Assembly (NCBI GenBank): GCA_030837785.1
Contig: JAUQYA010000082.1
Coordinates: forward strand, 10,374-74,373
Direction: 5' to 3'
DNA from: Albidovulum sp.
GTDB taxonomy: Bacteria; Pseudomonadota; Alphaproteobacteria; Rhodobacterales; Rhodobacteraceae
DNA length: 64,000 bases
The notes under the pieces were generated by a model, which was not told the origin of the DNA, ran no database searches, and saw only the letters and a list, made by a program, of their open reading frames with translations. Made by a program: the position numbers and the translations under genes. Positions within the stretch are counted from its first letter, which is position 1. The number at the start of each line of letters is the position of its first letter. Shown piece after piece: positions 8,371 through 17,178 of the stretch.

Positions 8371-9405
8371 ATGACGCGCGCGCCCGTGCTGAGAGCCACC
8401 GACCGCGGCCTTTACTGTGCCGCCGGCGATTTCTTCATCGACCCCTGGCGCCCGGTCGGCCGCGCGCTGGTCACGCATGGCCATTCCGACCATGCCCGGC
8501 CGGGGCATCGGGCCTATCTCTGCACCCCGCTGACGGCACCGGTGCTCAGGCTGCGGCTCGGCGAGGTGGCGGTGGAGACGCTGGCCTGGGGCGTGCCGCT
8601 CAGGATCGGCGGCGCCACGGTCAGCTTCCATCCGGCGGGCCATGTGCCGGGGTCGGCGCAAATCCGGGTGGAGGTCGCGGGCGAGGTCTGGGTGGTCTCG
8701 GGCGACTACAAGACCGAGGCCGACGGCCTGTCCGACCCGTTCGAGCCGGTTCCCTGCCACAGCTTTGTCAGCGAATGCACCTTCGGCCTGCCAGTCTTCC
8801 GCTGGGCGCCGCAGGCCGAGGTGATGGCGGCGATCAACGCCTGGTGGCAGGCGAATGCGGCGGCGGGGCGGGCCTCGATCCTCGGCGCCTATGCGCTCGG
8901 CAAGGCGCAGCGCATCCTCGCGCAGCTCGATCCTGCGATCGGCCCGATCCTGACCCACGGCGCGGTCGAGGCCGTCAACGAGGCGCTGCGCGCGGCCGGG
9001 CTGGCGCTGCCGGCGACGGAGCGCGTGGTGCCGGGCACCGGCGCCGCGGCACGGCCCGGCGCCTTCGTGCTGGCCCCGCCGTCGGCGCTCGGCACGCCCT
9101 GGGCGCGCCGCTTCGGCCCGGCGGCGGAAGCCTTCGCCTCGGGCTGGATGCGGCTGCGCGGTGTCCGCCGCCGGCGCGGGCTCGGCACCGGCTTCACCCT
9201 CTCCGACCATGCCGACTGGGAGGGGCTGAACGCCGCCATCGCCGCGACGGGGGCAAGCCGGGTCTTCGTCACCCACGGCTATACCGCGCCCTTCCGCCGC
9301 TGGCTGGAGGAACAGGGCTACGAGGCCGGGATCGTCGAGACCGAGTTCCGCGGCGAGGAGACCGGGGAGGAGCCGGAAACGAACCCGGACGGAGAGCCGG
9401 GATGA
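8371..9405 (+). CDS. Ligase-associated DNA exonuclease (metallo-beta-lactamase fold)
   Basis: A 344-residue metallo-beta-lactamase/beta-CASP-type protein. The metal site HGHSDHARPGH lies near residue 35, later ligands are in FHPAGHVPGS, SGDYKTE, ECTFG and SDHADW, and there is a C-terminal THGYT. Proteins of this family (COG1236-like) are found next to LigC/LigD-like ligases and are predicted 3' or 5' DNA end-processing nucleases. The ligase start codon overlaps this stop (ATGA at 9402-9405), so the pair is co-translated and likely acts in one repair pathway. Confidence 0.9.
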   Translation: MTRAPVLRATDRGLYCAAGDFFIDPWRPVGRALVTHGHSDHARPGHRAYLCTPLTAPVLRLRLGEVAVETLAWGVPLRIGGATVSFHPAGHVPGSAQIRVEVAGEVWVVSGDYKTEADGLSDPFEPVPCHSFVSECTFGLPVFRWAPQAEVMAAINAWWQANAAAGRASILGAYALGKAQRILAQLDPAIGPILTHGAVEAVNEALRAAGLALPATERVVPGTGAAARPGAFVLAPPSALGTPWARRFGPAAEAFASGWMRLRGVRRRRGLGTGFTLSDHADWEGLNAAIAATGASRVFVTHGYTAPFRRWLEEQGYEAGIVETEFRGEETGEEPETNPDGEPG

Positions 9406-10994
9406 AACGCTTCGCCACCCTCTTCGCCGCGCTCGACGGCACCACCTCGACCAGCGCGAAGGTGGCCGCGCTCGCGGAGTATTTCCGCACCGCCCCCGAG
9501 GACGACCGGCTCTGGACCATCGCGCTCCTCTCCGGGCGCCGGCCGAGACGCAGCGTCACCGCGACCGACCTGCGCCAATGGGCGGCGGAGGCGGCGGGCC
9601 TGCCGCTCTGGCTCTTCGAGGAAAGCTATCCGGTGGTGGGCGACCTCGCCGAGACGATCGCGCTGGTGCTCCCAGAGCCTTCCCGCACTACCCAGCGCTC
9701 GCTGGCGGAGTGGATCGGCACGATCCGCGCCCTGGCCGGACGGCCGCCGCCGGAACGCAAGGCGGCGATCCTCGACGCCTGGGCCGGGCTCGGCCCCGAG
9801 GAGCGGTTCCTGTTCAACAAGCTCATCACCGGCGGCTTCCGCATGGGGGTCAGCCAGAAGCTGATGACGCGGGCGCTGGCGGCGGCGACCGGGCTTGAGG
9901 AGGCGGAGCTGGCGCACCGGCTGATGGGGGCCTGGACGCCGGAGACGGTGAGCTACCGGACGCTCATCCATGCCCGCGACCCGGCGGCCGACCTGTCGCG
10001 GCCCTATCCGTTTTTCCTCGCCTATCCGCTGGAGGCGGAGCCCGGAACGCTGGGCGCTCCGGCCGACTGGTTTGCGGAATGGAAATGGGACGGCATCCGC
10101 GGCCAGATCGTCTTCCGCGGCGGCGCGCTGGCGCTCTGGTCGCGCGGCGAGGAGCTGATCACCGACCGCTTTCCCGAATTCGCCCGGCTGGCAGATTTCC
10201 TGCCCGCCGGTACGGTGATCGACGGCGAGGTCATGGCCTGGGCGGGCGAGGCGCCGCTGCCCTTCGCCGAGTTGCAGAAGCGGATCGGCCGCAAGACCGT
10301 GCCGAGAAAGCTCCTGGCCGAGGCGCCGGCGATGCTTCTCGCCTACGATCTCCTTGAGGCGGAGGGCGCGGACCTGCGGGCGCGGCCCTTCGACGAACGC
10401 CGGGCCCGGCTTCAGGCGCTGGCGGTGGCGCTGCCGCCCGAGGCGCCGCTGCGGCTTTCGCCCGAGGTTCCCATCGCCGGCTGGGACGAACTGGCCACCC
10501 TGCGCGCCGGGGCGGGCGCGGCGCGGGCCGAGGGGCTGATGCTGAAGCGGCGCGCCTCGGCCTACGGCGTCGGGCGGCGGCGCGGCGACTGGTGGAAGTG
10601 GAAGCTCGACCCGATGACGGTCGACGCGGTGATGGTCTATGCCCAGGCCGGGCACGGGCGGCGGGCGACGCTCTACACCGACTTCACCTTCGCGGTGCGC
10701 GACGGCGACGACTTCGTGCCCTTCGCCAAGGCCTATTCCGGGCTCACCGACGCCGAGTTCGCCGAGATCACCCGCTGGGTCCGCGCCAACACGCTGGAAC
10801 GCTTCGGCCCGGTCCGGCGGGTGCCGCCGGAACTGGTGTTCGAGATCGCCTTCGAGGGCATCCGGGCCAGCCCCCGCCACAAGTCGGGCATCGCCCTGCG
10901 CTTTCCGCGCATGGTCCGCTGGCGGCGCGACAAGCCGGCGGCGGAGATCGACACGCTGGAGGGGCTCAGGGCGCTCCTCGTCGCGCCGGGCTGA
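9402..10994 (+). CDS. ATP-dependent DNA ligase (bacterial LigC/LigB-like, exonuclease-associated)
   Basis: A 530-residue ligase. It has an N-terminal helical DNA-binding domain (to about residue 200), then the adenylation domain with the nucleotidyl-lysine motif EWKWDGIRGQ, motif III/IV (IDGEVMAWAG), motif V (EGLMLKRR...WWKWK), and a C-terminal OB fold ending with RFPRMVRWRRDK. It seals nicks using ATP, in addition to the NAD-dependent LigA expected elsewhere. The start at 9402 is set by the ATGA overlap with the exonuclease gene. No Ku or polymerase gene is nearby, so a role in classical NHEJ is not indicated. Confidence 0.93.
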   Translation: MKRFATLFAALDGTTSTSAKVAALAEYFRTAPEDDRLWTIALLSGRRPRRSVTATDLRQWAAEAAGLPLWLFEESYPVVGDLAETIALVLPEPSRTTQRSLAEWIGTIRALAGRPPPERKAAILDAWAGLGPEERFLFNKLITGGFRMGVSQKLMTRALAAATGLEEAELAHRLMGAWTPETVSYRTLIHARDPAADLSRPYPFFLAYPLEAEPGTLGAPADWFAEWKWDGIRGQIVFRGGALALWSRGEELITDRFPEFARLADFLPAGTVIDGEVMAWAGEAPLPFAELQKRIGRKTVPRKLLAEAPAMLLAYDLLEAEGADLRARPFDERRARLQALAVALPPEAPLRLSPEVPIAGWDELATLRAGAGAARAEGLMLKRRASAYGVGRRRGDWWKWKLDPMTVDAVMVYAQAGHGRRATLYTDFTFAVRDGDDFVPFAKAYSGLTDAEFAEITRWVRANTLERFGPVRRVPPELVFEIAFEGIRASPRHKSGIALRFPRMVRWRRDKPAAEIDTLEGLRALLVAPG

Positions 10995-11002
10995 ATGGCC
11001 GG

Positions 11003-11028
11003 GCGCCTCCGGCGGCGATATTTGACCC
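11003..11028. repeat. Dispersed intergenic GCCTCCGGCGG-TATTT repeat, copy 1
   Basis: The segment GCCTCCGGCGGCGATATTT directly after the ligase gene resembles a second copy after kpsC (46691-46714, GCCTCCGGCGGGGGTATTT). A short GCC/GGC hairpin followed by TATTT sits just beyond a stop codon in both cases, so it may act as a weak terminator or mRNA 3' end. Similar intergenic sequences are common in Rhodobacterales as far as I recall; this was not checked. Confidence 0.45.
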
Positions 11029-11102
11029 GGAATGATAGCCGCCGGCTTGCCTTGGCCCGCGCCGGGTGCCTATCTCGGCCAGACCGATACGAGGAGACTG
11101 CC

Positions 11103-12929
11103 ATGACGATCCGCCTTCCCCGCCCCGTCTTCGACGCCGACGCTTCCGCCGGGGGGCTGGGGCCGCTGCCGGACTGGGATCTGAGCGACCTCTACGCCGC
11201 CCCCGACGCGCCCGAGGTGGGCCGCGACATGGCCGAACTGGAACGCGCCTGCGCCGCCTTTGCCAGCGACTACGAGGGCAAGCTTGCCACGCTGGATGCA
11301 GCGGGCATGCTCGGCTGCATCCACCGGCACGAGCGGATCGAGGCGCTGGCGGGGCGGATCATGTCCTATGCGGGCTTGCGCTACTACCAGAACACCACCG
11401 ATGCCGGCCGGGCGAAATTCCTGTCGGACTGCCAGGACAAGGTCACGGAGTTCACCACCCCGCTCGTCTTCTTCTCGCTGGAATTCAACCGGATAGAGGA
11501 TGCGGCTTACACCGCGCTCTTTTCGGCCGACGCGGCGATCGCGCGCTACCGGCCGGCCTTCGACCGGATGCGGGCGATGAAGCCCTACCAGTTGTCGGAC
11601 GAGCTGGAGCGCTTCCTGCACGACCAGTCAACGGTCGGCGCCTCAGCCTGGAACAAGCTTTTCGACGAGACGATGGCGGGCCTCACCTTCACCGTCGCGG
11701 GCGAGCCGGAGGCGCTGAGCCTCGAGGCGACGCTCAACCTCCTGTCGGAGCCGGAGCGGTCGCGGCGGGAGGCCGCGGCGCGGGCGCTTGCGGGGGTTTT
11801 CGCGGGCAACATCAAGCTTTTCGCGCGCGTTCATAACACGCTGGCGAAGGAGAAGGAGATCGAGGACCGCTGGCGCAGGATGCCGAGCCCGCAGACCGCC
11901 CGGCACCTGTCGAACGATGTCGAGCCCGAGGTGGTGGAGGCGCTCAGGAACGCCGTCGTCGCGGCCTATCCGAAGCTCAGCCACCGCTACTATGCCTTGA
12001 AGGCGAAATGGATGGGGCTCGACAGGTTGCAGGTCTGGGACCGGAACGCCCCCCTGCCGATGGAGGAAAAGCGCACCGTGGGCTGGGACGAGGCCCGCGC
12101 GACCGTGCTTTCCGCCTACGCGAGCTTTGCCCCGGAAATGGCTGACCTAGCAGAACCTTTCTTCACCAAAGGCTGGATCGACGCCGCCGTCAAGCCGGGC
12201 AAGGCGCCCGGTGCCTTCGCCCATCCGACAGTAACCGCGGTGCATCCTTACGTGATGCTCAACTACCTCGGCAAGCCGCGCGACGTGATGACGCTGGCGC
12301 ATGAGCTGGGCCACGGCGTCCACCAGCGGCTGGCGGCACCCCAGGGCGAGATGCTCAGCCAGACGCCGCTGACGCTGGCCGAGACGGCGAGCGTCTTCGG
12401 CGAGATGCTGACCTTCCGCAGGCTTCTGGCGAAGGCCGCGACCCCGGCCGAGCGCAAGATCCTGCTCGCCGGCAAGGTCGAGGACATGATCAACACCGTG
12501 GTGCGCCAGATCGCCTTCTACGACTTCGAATGCAAGCTGCATGCCGCCCGGCGCGCAGGCGAGCTGACGCCCGACGACATCGGCCAGCTGTGGATGAGCG
12601 TGCAGGGCGAAAGCCTCGGACCGGCGTTTGACTTCATGGACGGATACGAGACCTTCTGGGCCTATATCCCGCATTTCGTCCATTCCCCCTTCTACGTCTA
12701 CGCCTATGCCTTCGGCGACGGGCTGGTGAACGCGCTCTATGCGGCCTACGAGGAAGGGCTGCCGGACTTCCAGGCGAAGTATTTCGACATGCTGAAGGCG
12801 GGCGGATCGAAGCACCACATGGCGCTTCTCGCCCCCTTCGGCCTCGACGCCTCGGAGCCTTCGTTCTGGGACAAGGGCCTGTCGATGATCGCCGGGATGA
12901 TCGACGAGCTGGAGGCGATGGAGGCCTGA
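11103..12929 (+). CDS. pepF: M3 family oligoendopeptidase (PepF type)
   Basis: A 608-residue zinc metallopeptidase. The active site HELGHGVHQ (HExxH) lies near residue 400, followed about 25 residues later by the third ligand in LAETASVFGEML. The N-terminal helical lobe and the terminal signature FMDGYETFWAYIPHF are typical of PepF/M3B. It cleaves short cytoplasmic peptides during protein turnover. The ATG at 11103 follows GAGGAG-like sequence at 11091-11096, preferred over the longer in-frame extension. It is a single gene; the 274 bp after it hold no gene that I can support. Confidence 0.92.
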   Translation: MTIRLPRPVFDADASAGGLGPLPDWDLSDLYAAPDAPEVGRDMAELERACAAFASDYEGKLATLDAAGMLGCIHRHERIEALAGRIMSYAGLRYYQNTTDAGRAKFLSDCQDKVTEFTTPLVFFSLEFNRIEDAAYTALFSADAAIARYRPAFDRMRAMKPYQLSDELERFLHDQSTVGASAWNKLFDETMAGLTFTVAGEPEALSLEATLNLLSEPERSRREAAARALAGVFAGNIKLFARVHNTLAKEKEIEDRWRRMPSPQTARHLSNDVEPEVVEALRNAVVAAYPKLSHRYYALKAKWMGLDRLQVWDRNAPLPMEEKRTVGWDEARATVLSAYASFAPEMADLAEPFFTKGWIDAAVKPGKAPGAFAHPTVTAVHPYVMLNYLGKPRDVMTLAHELGHGVHQRLAAPQGEMLSQTPLTLAETASVFGEMLTFRRLLAKAATPAERKILLAGKVEDMINTVVRQIAFYDFECKLHAARRAGELTPDDIGQLWMSVQGESLGPAFDFMDGYETFWAYIPHFVHSPFYVYAYAFGDGLVNALYAAYEEGLPDFQAKYFDMLKAGGSKHHMALLAPFGLDASEPSFWDKGLSMIAGMIDELEAMEA

Positions 12930-13203
12930 CCGGCGCCGAAGGCCGGGTGTTGCCGGAAACGTGCGCTTGCCGCCCAATGTTTCGCCGGCGCCGGGATTTT
13001 CATTGATTTGCCAGATTTCCGGTGCAGAGACTCGGTGAAGCCGGATCGTGCGATTGAACGAGGTGAGCGGATGTCGTGGCATTCAGGAGCATGGACGTGC
13101 GGCCGGACCGGCCGGGCGGCGAACCGTTTGGCACGGCGCGCGGCCGCATCCCGCGACGCGACGCCGCTGACGGCGCCTACGGTTTCCTGACGGGCACGGG
13201 ATC

Positions 13204-15474
13204 ATGGCCAACATCACCGGCACCGCCGCCAACAACACCCTGAACGGCACCAACAATGCCGACACGATCACCGGGCTGAGCGGCAGCGACACGATCAGCG
13301 GCGGCGGCGGCAACGACAACATCGTTGCCGGACCGGCGGCGCAGGTCAATGTGGCGCAGAACCTGAACTGGTCCGCGGCCGGCCGCGACGAATCCTCGAT
13401 CGCCGGCGGCTTCACCCAGAACACAGGCGGCGTCAACGTCACGGTCAGCTATACCGACGACGGCGCCGGCACGGGATTCACCGTCGAATCCTCGGACACG
13501 CAGTATCGCGCCACCGGCGAGACCTTCAGCACCACCTCGGCGGCCAGCCTGGCCGGCACCGGGGCCGGGCCGACCTCCACCGTGGGCATCAGCTTCGCCG
13601 GCGTCGCCGGCGCCGGCTACCAGAACGAGGTGACGAACGTCGCCTTCCGCATCAACGATGTCGATGCCGCCGGCTGGCAGGACATCGTCACGATCAACGC
13701 CTACGACGCCAACGGCAATCTTGTGCCGGTGACGATCACGCCGGCCGGCAACGACACGGTCTCGGGCAACACGATCACCGCCGGCCCGACCAGCGACACG
13801 ACGTCCTCGGCGGCGGGATCGGTGCTGGTGTCCATCGCCGGGCCGGTCCAGCGCTTCGAGATCGTCTATTCCAACGGCGGCACCGCCGGCCAGCTTCTCA
13901 ACATCACCAACGTCCATTTCAGCGCGCAGCCGGTCGACAACGATTCCGTCTCCGGCGGCGCCGGCAACGACACGATCGACGGCGGCTGGGGCAACGACAC
14001 GCTCTCCGGCGACGGCGGCGCCGACAGCATCCTCGGCGGCACCGGCAACGATTCGCTCCTCGGCGGGGCGGGCAGCGACACGCTCCTCGGGGGCGATGGC
14101 GACGATACCGTCGACGGCGGCACCGAGGCCGACTACATCGACGGTGGCGACGGTAACGACAGCCTCTTCGGCGGCGCGGGCGCCTTCAACGACACGATCC
14201 TCGGCGGGATCGGCAACGACACCATCGACGGCGGCGACGGCAACGATTCGCTTCTTGGCGGCGCCGGCACGGACAGCATCGCGGGCGGCCTTGGCGACGA
14301 CTATGTCGATGGTGGCGATGGCAGCGACAGCATCGACGGCGGCGCGGGCAACGACACCCTGATCTTTGGCCTCGGTGATGACACCGTCCTCGGCGGCGAC
14401 GGCAACGACTTCATTGACGATGTGATGGGATCGAACCTCGTCGGGAACAATCTTCTCGACGGCGGTGCCGGAAATGACACGATCTACGGTGGGGGCGGCA
14501 ACGACTCGCTCCTCGGGGGCGCGAACGACGACCAGCTTTACGGCGAGGACGGTGTCGACAGCCTTGACGGCGGCACCGGGAACGACCTGCTGGACGGGGG
14601 AGCCGGCAACGACACGCTGAGCGGCGGCGCGGGCAGCGACACGCTGACCGGCGGACTTGGCAGCGACCGTTTCCTTGGCCTGACCGACGGCGACGTGGTC
14701 GACGGGTCGGAAGATCCCGGCAACACCGAGACCGACATCCTCGATCTCTTCGGCTCCGGCTGGACCAAGGCCAATACGAACGTCATCTTCTCGACGCCCG
14801 ACCACGAGAACGGCACGGTGCAGTTCCTCGACGGGAGCGGCAACGTCATTGGCACGATGACCTTCTCGAACATCGAGACGATCGTGCCCTGCTTCACCCC
14901 CGGAACCCTGATCGACACCGACCGCGGGCCAGTTCCCGTCGAGGCGCTGTCGGCGGGCGACCGGGTCATGACGATGGACGACGGCTACCAGGTGCTGCGC
15001 TGGATCGGGCGGCGCGACCTCACGACACGAGAGCTGGCAGCGTGCCCGGCACTGCGCCCGGTCCGCATCGCCAGGGATGCCTTCGGGCCCGGCCTGCCCG
15101 AACGCGACCTGCGGCTTTCGCCGCAGCACCGGGTGCTGCTGTCCGGCGCACGGGCGGAACTTGTCGCGGGCGAGGCCGAGGTGCTGGCGCCGGCGCTGCA
15201 TTTCCTCGGACTGCCGGGCGTCCTGCGCGACGCGGCGGCCGGGGGTGTCAGCTACATCCATCTTCTCTTCGACCGCCACCAGATCGTCCGCTCGGACGGG
15301 CTCTGGACGGAAAGCTTCCAGCCCGCGGCCGCCACGCTTTCGGCGATGGACGAAGGCCCGCGCGACGAACTTCTGCGGCTTTTCCCAGAGCTTTGCGCGG
15401 CGAACCTGACGCGCTATCCTTCGGCGCGATCGACGGTGAAACGACACGAGGCGCGGCTGATCCTCGCGTCCTGA
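13204..15474 (+). CDS. RTX calcium-binding repeat protein with C-terminal Hint domain
   Basis: A 756-residue protein. The first 35 residues already show RTX-like nonapeptides. A beta-rich domain follows (about 45-240), then about twenty GGxGxDx(L/I/V)x repeats (about 245-510) that should bind calcium in parallel beta-rolls. The C-terminal Hint domain begins at Cys563 (PCFTPGTLIDTDRGPVPVE) and ends with the LSPQHRVLLSG and IHLLFDRHQIV blocks. RTX proteins of this kind leave the cell by type I secretion; no ABC exporter genes are next to it. The Hint module could self-cleave at Cys563 after export, but it may also be a structural remnant. No splicing partner segment (extein) is evident. Confidence 0.9.
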   Translation: MANITGTAANNTLNGTNNADTITGLSGSDTISGGGGNDNIVAGPAAQVNVAQNLNWSAAGRDESSIAGGFTQNTGGVNVTVSYTDDGAGTGFTVESSDTQYRATGETFSTTSAASLAGTGAGPTSTVGISFAGVAGAGYQNEVTNVAFRINDVDAAGWQDIVTINAYDANGNLVPVTITPAGNDTVSGNTITAGPTSDTTSSAAGSVLVSIAGPVQRFEIVYSNGGTAGQLLNITNVHFSAQPVDNDSVSGGAGNDTIDGGWGNDTLSGDGGADSILGGTGNDSLLGGAGSDTLLGGDGDDTVDGGTEADYIDGGDGNDSLFGGAGAFNDTILGGIGNDTIDGGDGNDSLLGGAGTDSIAGGLGDDYVDGGDGSDSIDGGAGNDTLIFGLGDDTVLGGDGNDFIDDVMGSNLVGNNLLDGGAGNDTIYGGGGNDSLLGGANDDQLYGEDGVDSLDGGTGNDLLDGGAGNDTLSGGAGSDTLTGGLGSDRFLGLTDGDVVDGSEDPGNTETDILDLFGSGWTKANTNVIFSTPDHENGTVQFLDGSGNVIGTMTFSNIETIVPCFTPGTLIDTDRGPVPVEALSAGDRVMTMDDGYQVLRWIGRRDLTTRELAACPALRPVRIARDAFGPGLPERDLRLSPQHRVLLSGARAELVAGEAEVLAPALHFLGLPGVLRDAAAGGVSYIHLLFDRHQIVRSDGLWTESFQPAAATLSAMDEGPRDELLRLFPELCAANLTRYPSARSTVKRHEARLILAS

Positions 15475-15490
15475 CAGCGGGGAACGGGCC

Positions 15491-16666
15491 ATGTGGCTGA
15501 TCTGGCGGCTTCTTGCGGCTCTTGTCGTGCTCGGCGCGCTCGGCTTCTTCCTGTTCGCCCCGGCGATCGCCGAACGCGGCCAGAACCCGGTCGCGGACCA
15601 TGCGCCTTGGCCGGTCTCTCCGGCGGCGGCGGCGATGCACGAGCGGCTGATCATCGGCGACTGGCACGCCGACTCGCTTCTGTGGGACCGCGACCTGACG
15701 CTGCGCGCGTCGCGCGGGCAGGTCGACCTGCCGCGGCTGATCGCCGGCAACGTCGCGCTCCAGGTCTTCACGACGGTGACGAAAAGCCCGGCGGGGCTGA
15801 ACTACCAACGCAACGCCGCCGACGCGCGCGACGACATCACGCTTCTCTACATCGGGCAGTTGCGCCCGTTCCGGAGCTGGCTCGACCTGACCGAGCGCGC
15901 GCTGGAACAGGCCCGGCAACTGGCGCTGGCCGAGGAGAAGGCGCCCGAGATGCTGAAGATCGTGCGCAGCCGCGCCGATCTGGAGACGGTGCTGGCGCGG
16001 CGGGCCGCGGGCGAGGCGGTGGTGGGCGGCATCCTCGGGGCGGAGGGCGGCCATGCGCTCGGCGGCGATCTGGCCAATCTCGACCGGCTCCATGACGCCG
16101 GTTTCCGGCTGATCGGGCTCACGCATTTCTTCGACAACGAGCTTGGCGCATCGCTTCACGGCGAGGCCGGACAGGACAGGGGCCTGACCGATTTCGGCCG
16201 CGCCGTGGTGGCGCGGATGGTCGAGAAGCAGATGATCATCGACCTGGCCCATGCCTCGCCAAAGATGGCGGACGAGGTGCTCGACATGGTGGACCTGCCG
16301 GTGGTGGTAAGCCATACCGGCATCCACAGCCAGTGCCGGACGGTGCGGAACTTTCCCGACGACCTGATGCGGCGGGTGGCCGAGGGCGGCGGGGTGATCG
16401 GCATCGGTTTCTGGAGCGAGGTCACCTGCGACGACACGCCCACGGGGATCGCCGCCTCGGTCGTCGCGGCGATCGGCGTGGTGGGTGAGGATCACGTCTC
16501 GCTCGGCTCCGATTTCGACGGCGCCGTGGCGACGCGTTTCGACGCCTCGGAGCTTGCGGCAATCACCCAGGCACTGATCAACCGGGGGCTTTCCGAACCG
16601 GTCATCGCCAAGGTGATGGGCGGCAACATGGTGCGGTTCCTGGAAACCGCGCTGCCGCCTGGCTGA
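15491..16666 (+). CDS. Dipeptidase, peptidase family M19
   Basis: A 391-residue renal-dipeptidase-like enzyme with an N-terminal membrane anchor (residues 3-23). Zinc-site motifs are present: GDWHADSLLWDRD (H-x-D), the bridging-Glu region GAEGGHALGGD, LTHFFDNELG, SHTGIHSQCRTVRNFPDDL, and GSDFDG. M19 enzymes hydrolyse dipeptides, sometimes with D-residues. The anchor places it at the periplasmic face of the inner membrane. It lies 16 bp after the RTX gene and converges on the host-attachment-family gene. Confidence 0.92.
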   Translation: MWLIWRLLAALVVLGALGFFLFAPAIAERGQNPVADHAPWPVSPAAAAMHERLIIGDWHADSLLWDRDLTLRASRGQVDLPRLIAGNVALQVFTTVTKSPAGLNYQRNAADARDDITLLYIGQLRPFRSWLDLTERALEQARQLALAEEKAPEMLKIVRSRADLETVLARRAAGEAVVGGILGAEGGHALGGDLANLDRLHDAGFRLIGLTHFFDNELGASLHGEAGQDRGLTDFGRAVVARMVEKQMIIDLAHASPKMADEVLDMVDLPVVVSHTGIHSQCRTVRNFPDDLMRRVAEGGGVIGIGFWSEVTCDDTPTGIAASVVAAIGVVGEDHVSLGSDFDGAVATRFDASELAAITQALINRGLSEPVIAKVMGGNMVRFLETALPPG

Positions 16667-16669
16667 GCG

Positions 16670-17113
16670 TCAGACCTTGATCAGCCCGTCGAAATGCTTC
16701 GGCAGGTCGATGGCGGGAATCTTCATCAGATCCTTGGCGATGTCGCCGGCGAGCGCGGCTGCCGGCGCGCCTGACATGGTCTTGCGCAGGACGCCGAGCA
16801 TCTTCGGCGCCGCGGCCACCACCAGCCTGTCGGCGCGGACCTGGGCCCATTCCTGCGCGAGTGCCTCGGCCACGTGCTTCGCGAACCGCTCGCGGCGCTG
16901 CTGCTCCAGCGTTTCGCGCGGGTCGATGCTGTGGCGGGGGGCGCCGGCGCCGGTATGGCGTCCGGCCTTGTCCTGGTAGTCGATCTGGAGGTCGGGGAAC
17001 TGGTCCGCCATCAGGCAGGCGTGCTCCTTCAGCCCGGTCCCGGGCCCTTCGTTGAGAAGGAAGCGCGCCTCGGCGTCATCGGCCATGAGGACAAGCGTGC
17101 GGTCGGGTCTCAT
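16670..17113 (-). CDS. Host-attachment (baeRF-like) family protein
   Basis: A 147-residue protein with the family pattern: an N-terminal strand TLVLMADDAEARFLL, a middle RHSIDPRETLEQQRRERFAKHVAEAL segment and the late strand DRLVVAAAPKMLGVLR. The family is related to release-factor/Pelota-like RNase folds and was first named for roles in Agrobacterium host attachment. Function here is not established. It is a single gene between the convergent dipeptidase and the oxidoreductase. Confidence 0.85.
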   Translation of the reverse strand: MRPDRTLVLMADDAEARFLLNEGPGTGLKEHACLMADQFPDLQIDYQDKAGRHTGAGAPRHSIDPRETLEQQRRERFAKHVAEALAQEWAQVRADRLVVAAAPKMLGVLRKTMSGAPAAALAGDIAKDLMKIPAIDLPKHFDGLIKV

Positions 17114-17178
17114 CGCGGGTCTCCTTCCGGTTTTGAACGTCTCGTGTCACGGTTCGGCGGCGCCCGCACTGACGAAGG

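Noticed and set aside
8205..9401. A long N-terminal extension of the DNA ligase frame
   Set aside because: It runs out of frame through the exonuclease gene and has no conserved sequence; the ligase starts at the ATGA overlap.
13204..14700. Possible CRISPR or minisatellite array
   Set aside because: The periodicity is coding: degenerate GGxGxD nonapeptide repeats, without identical repeats and unique spacers. No CRISPR array was seen anywhere.
13177..15771. An 864-codon minus-strand open frame over the RTX gene
   Set aside because: Its apparent repeats are the reverse reading of the RTX nonapeptides; the plus-strand protein has clear domains.
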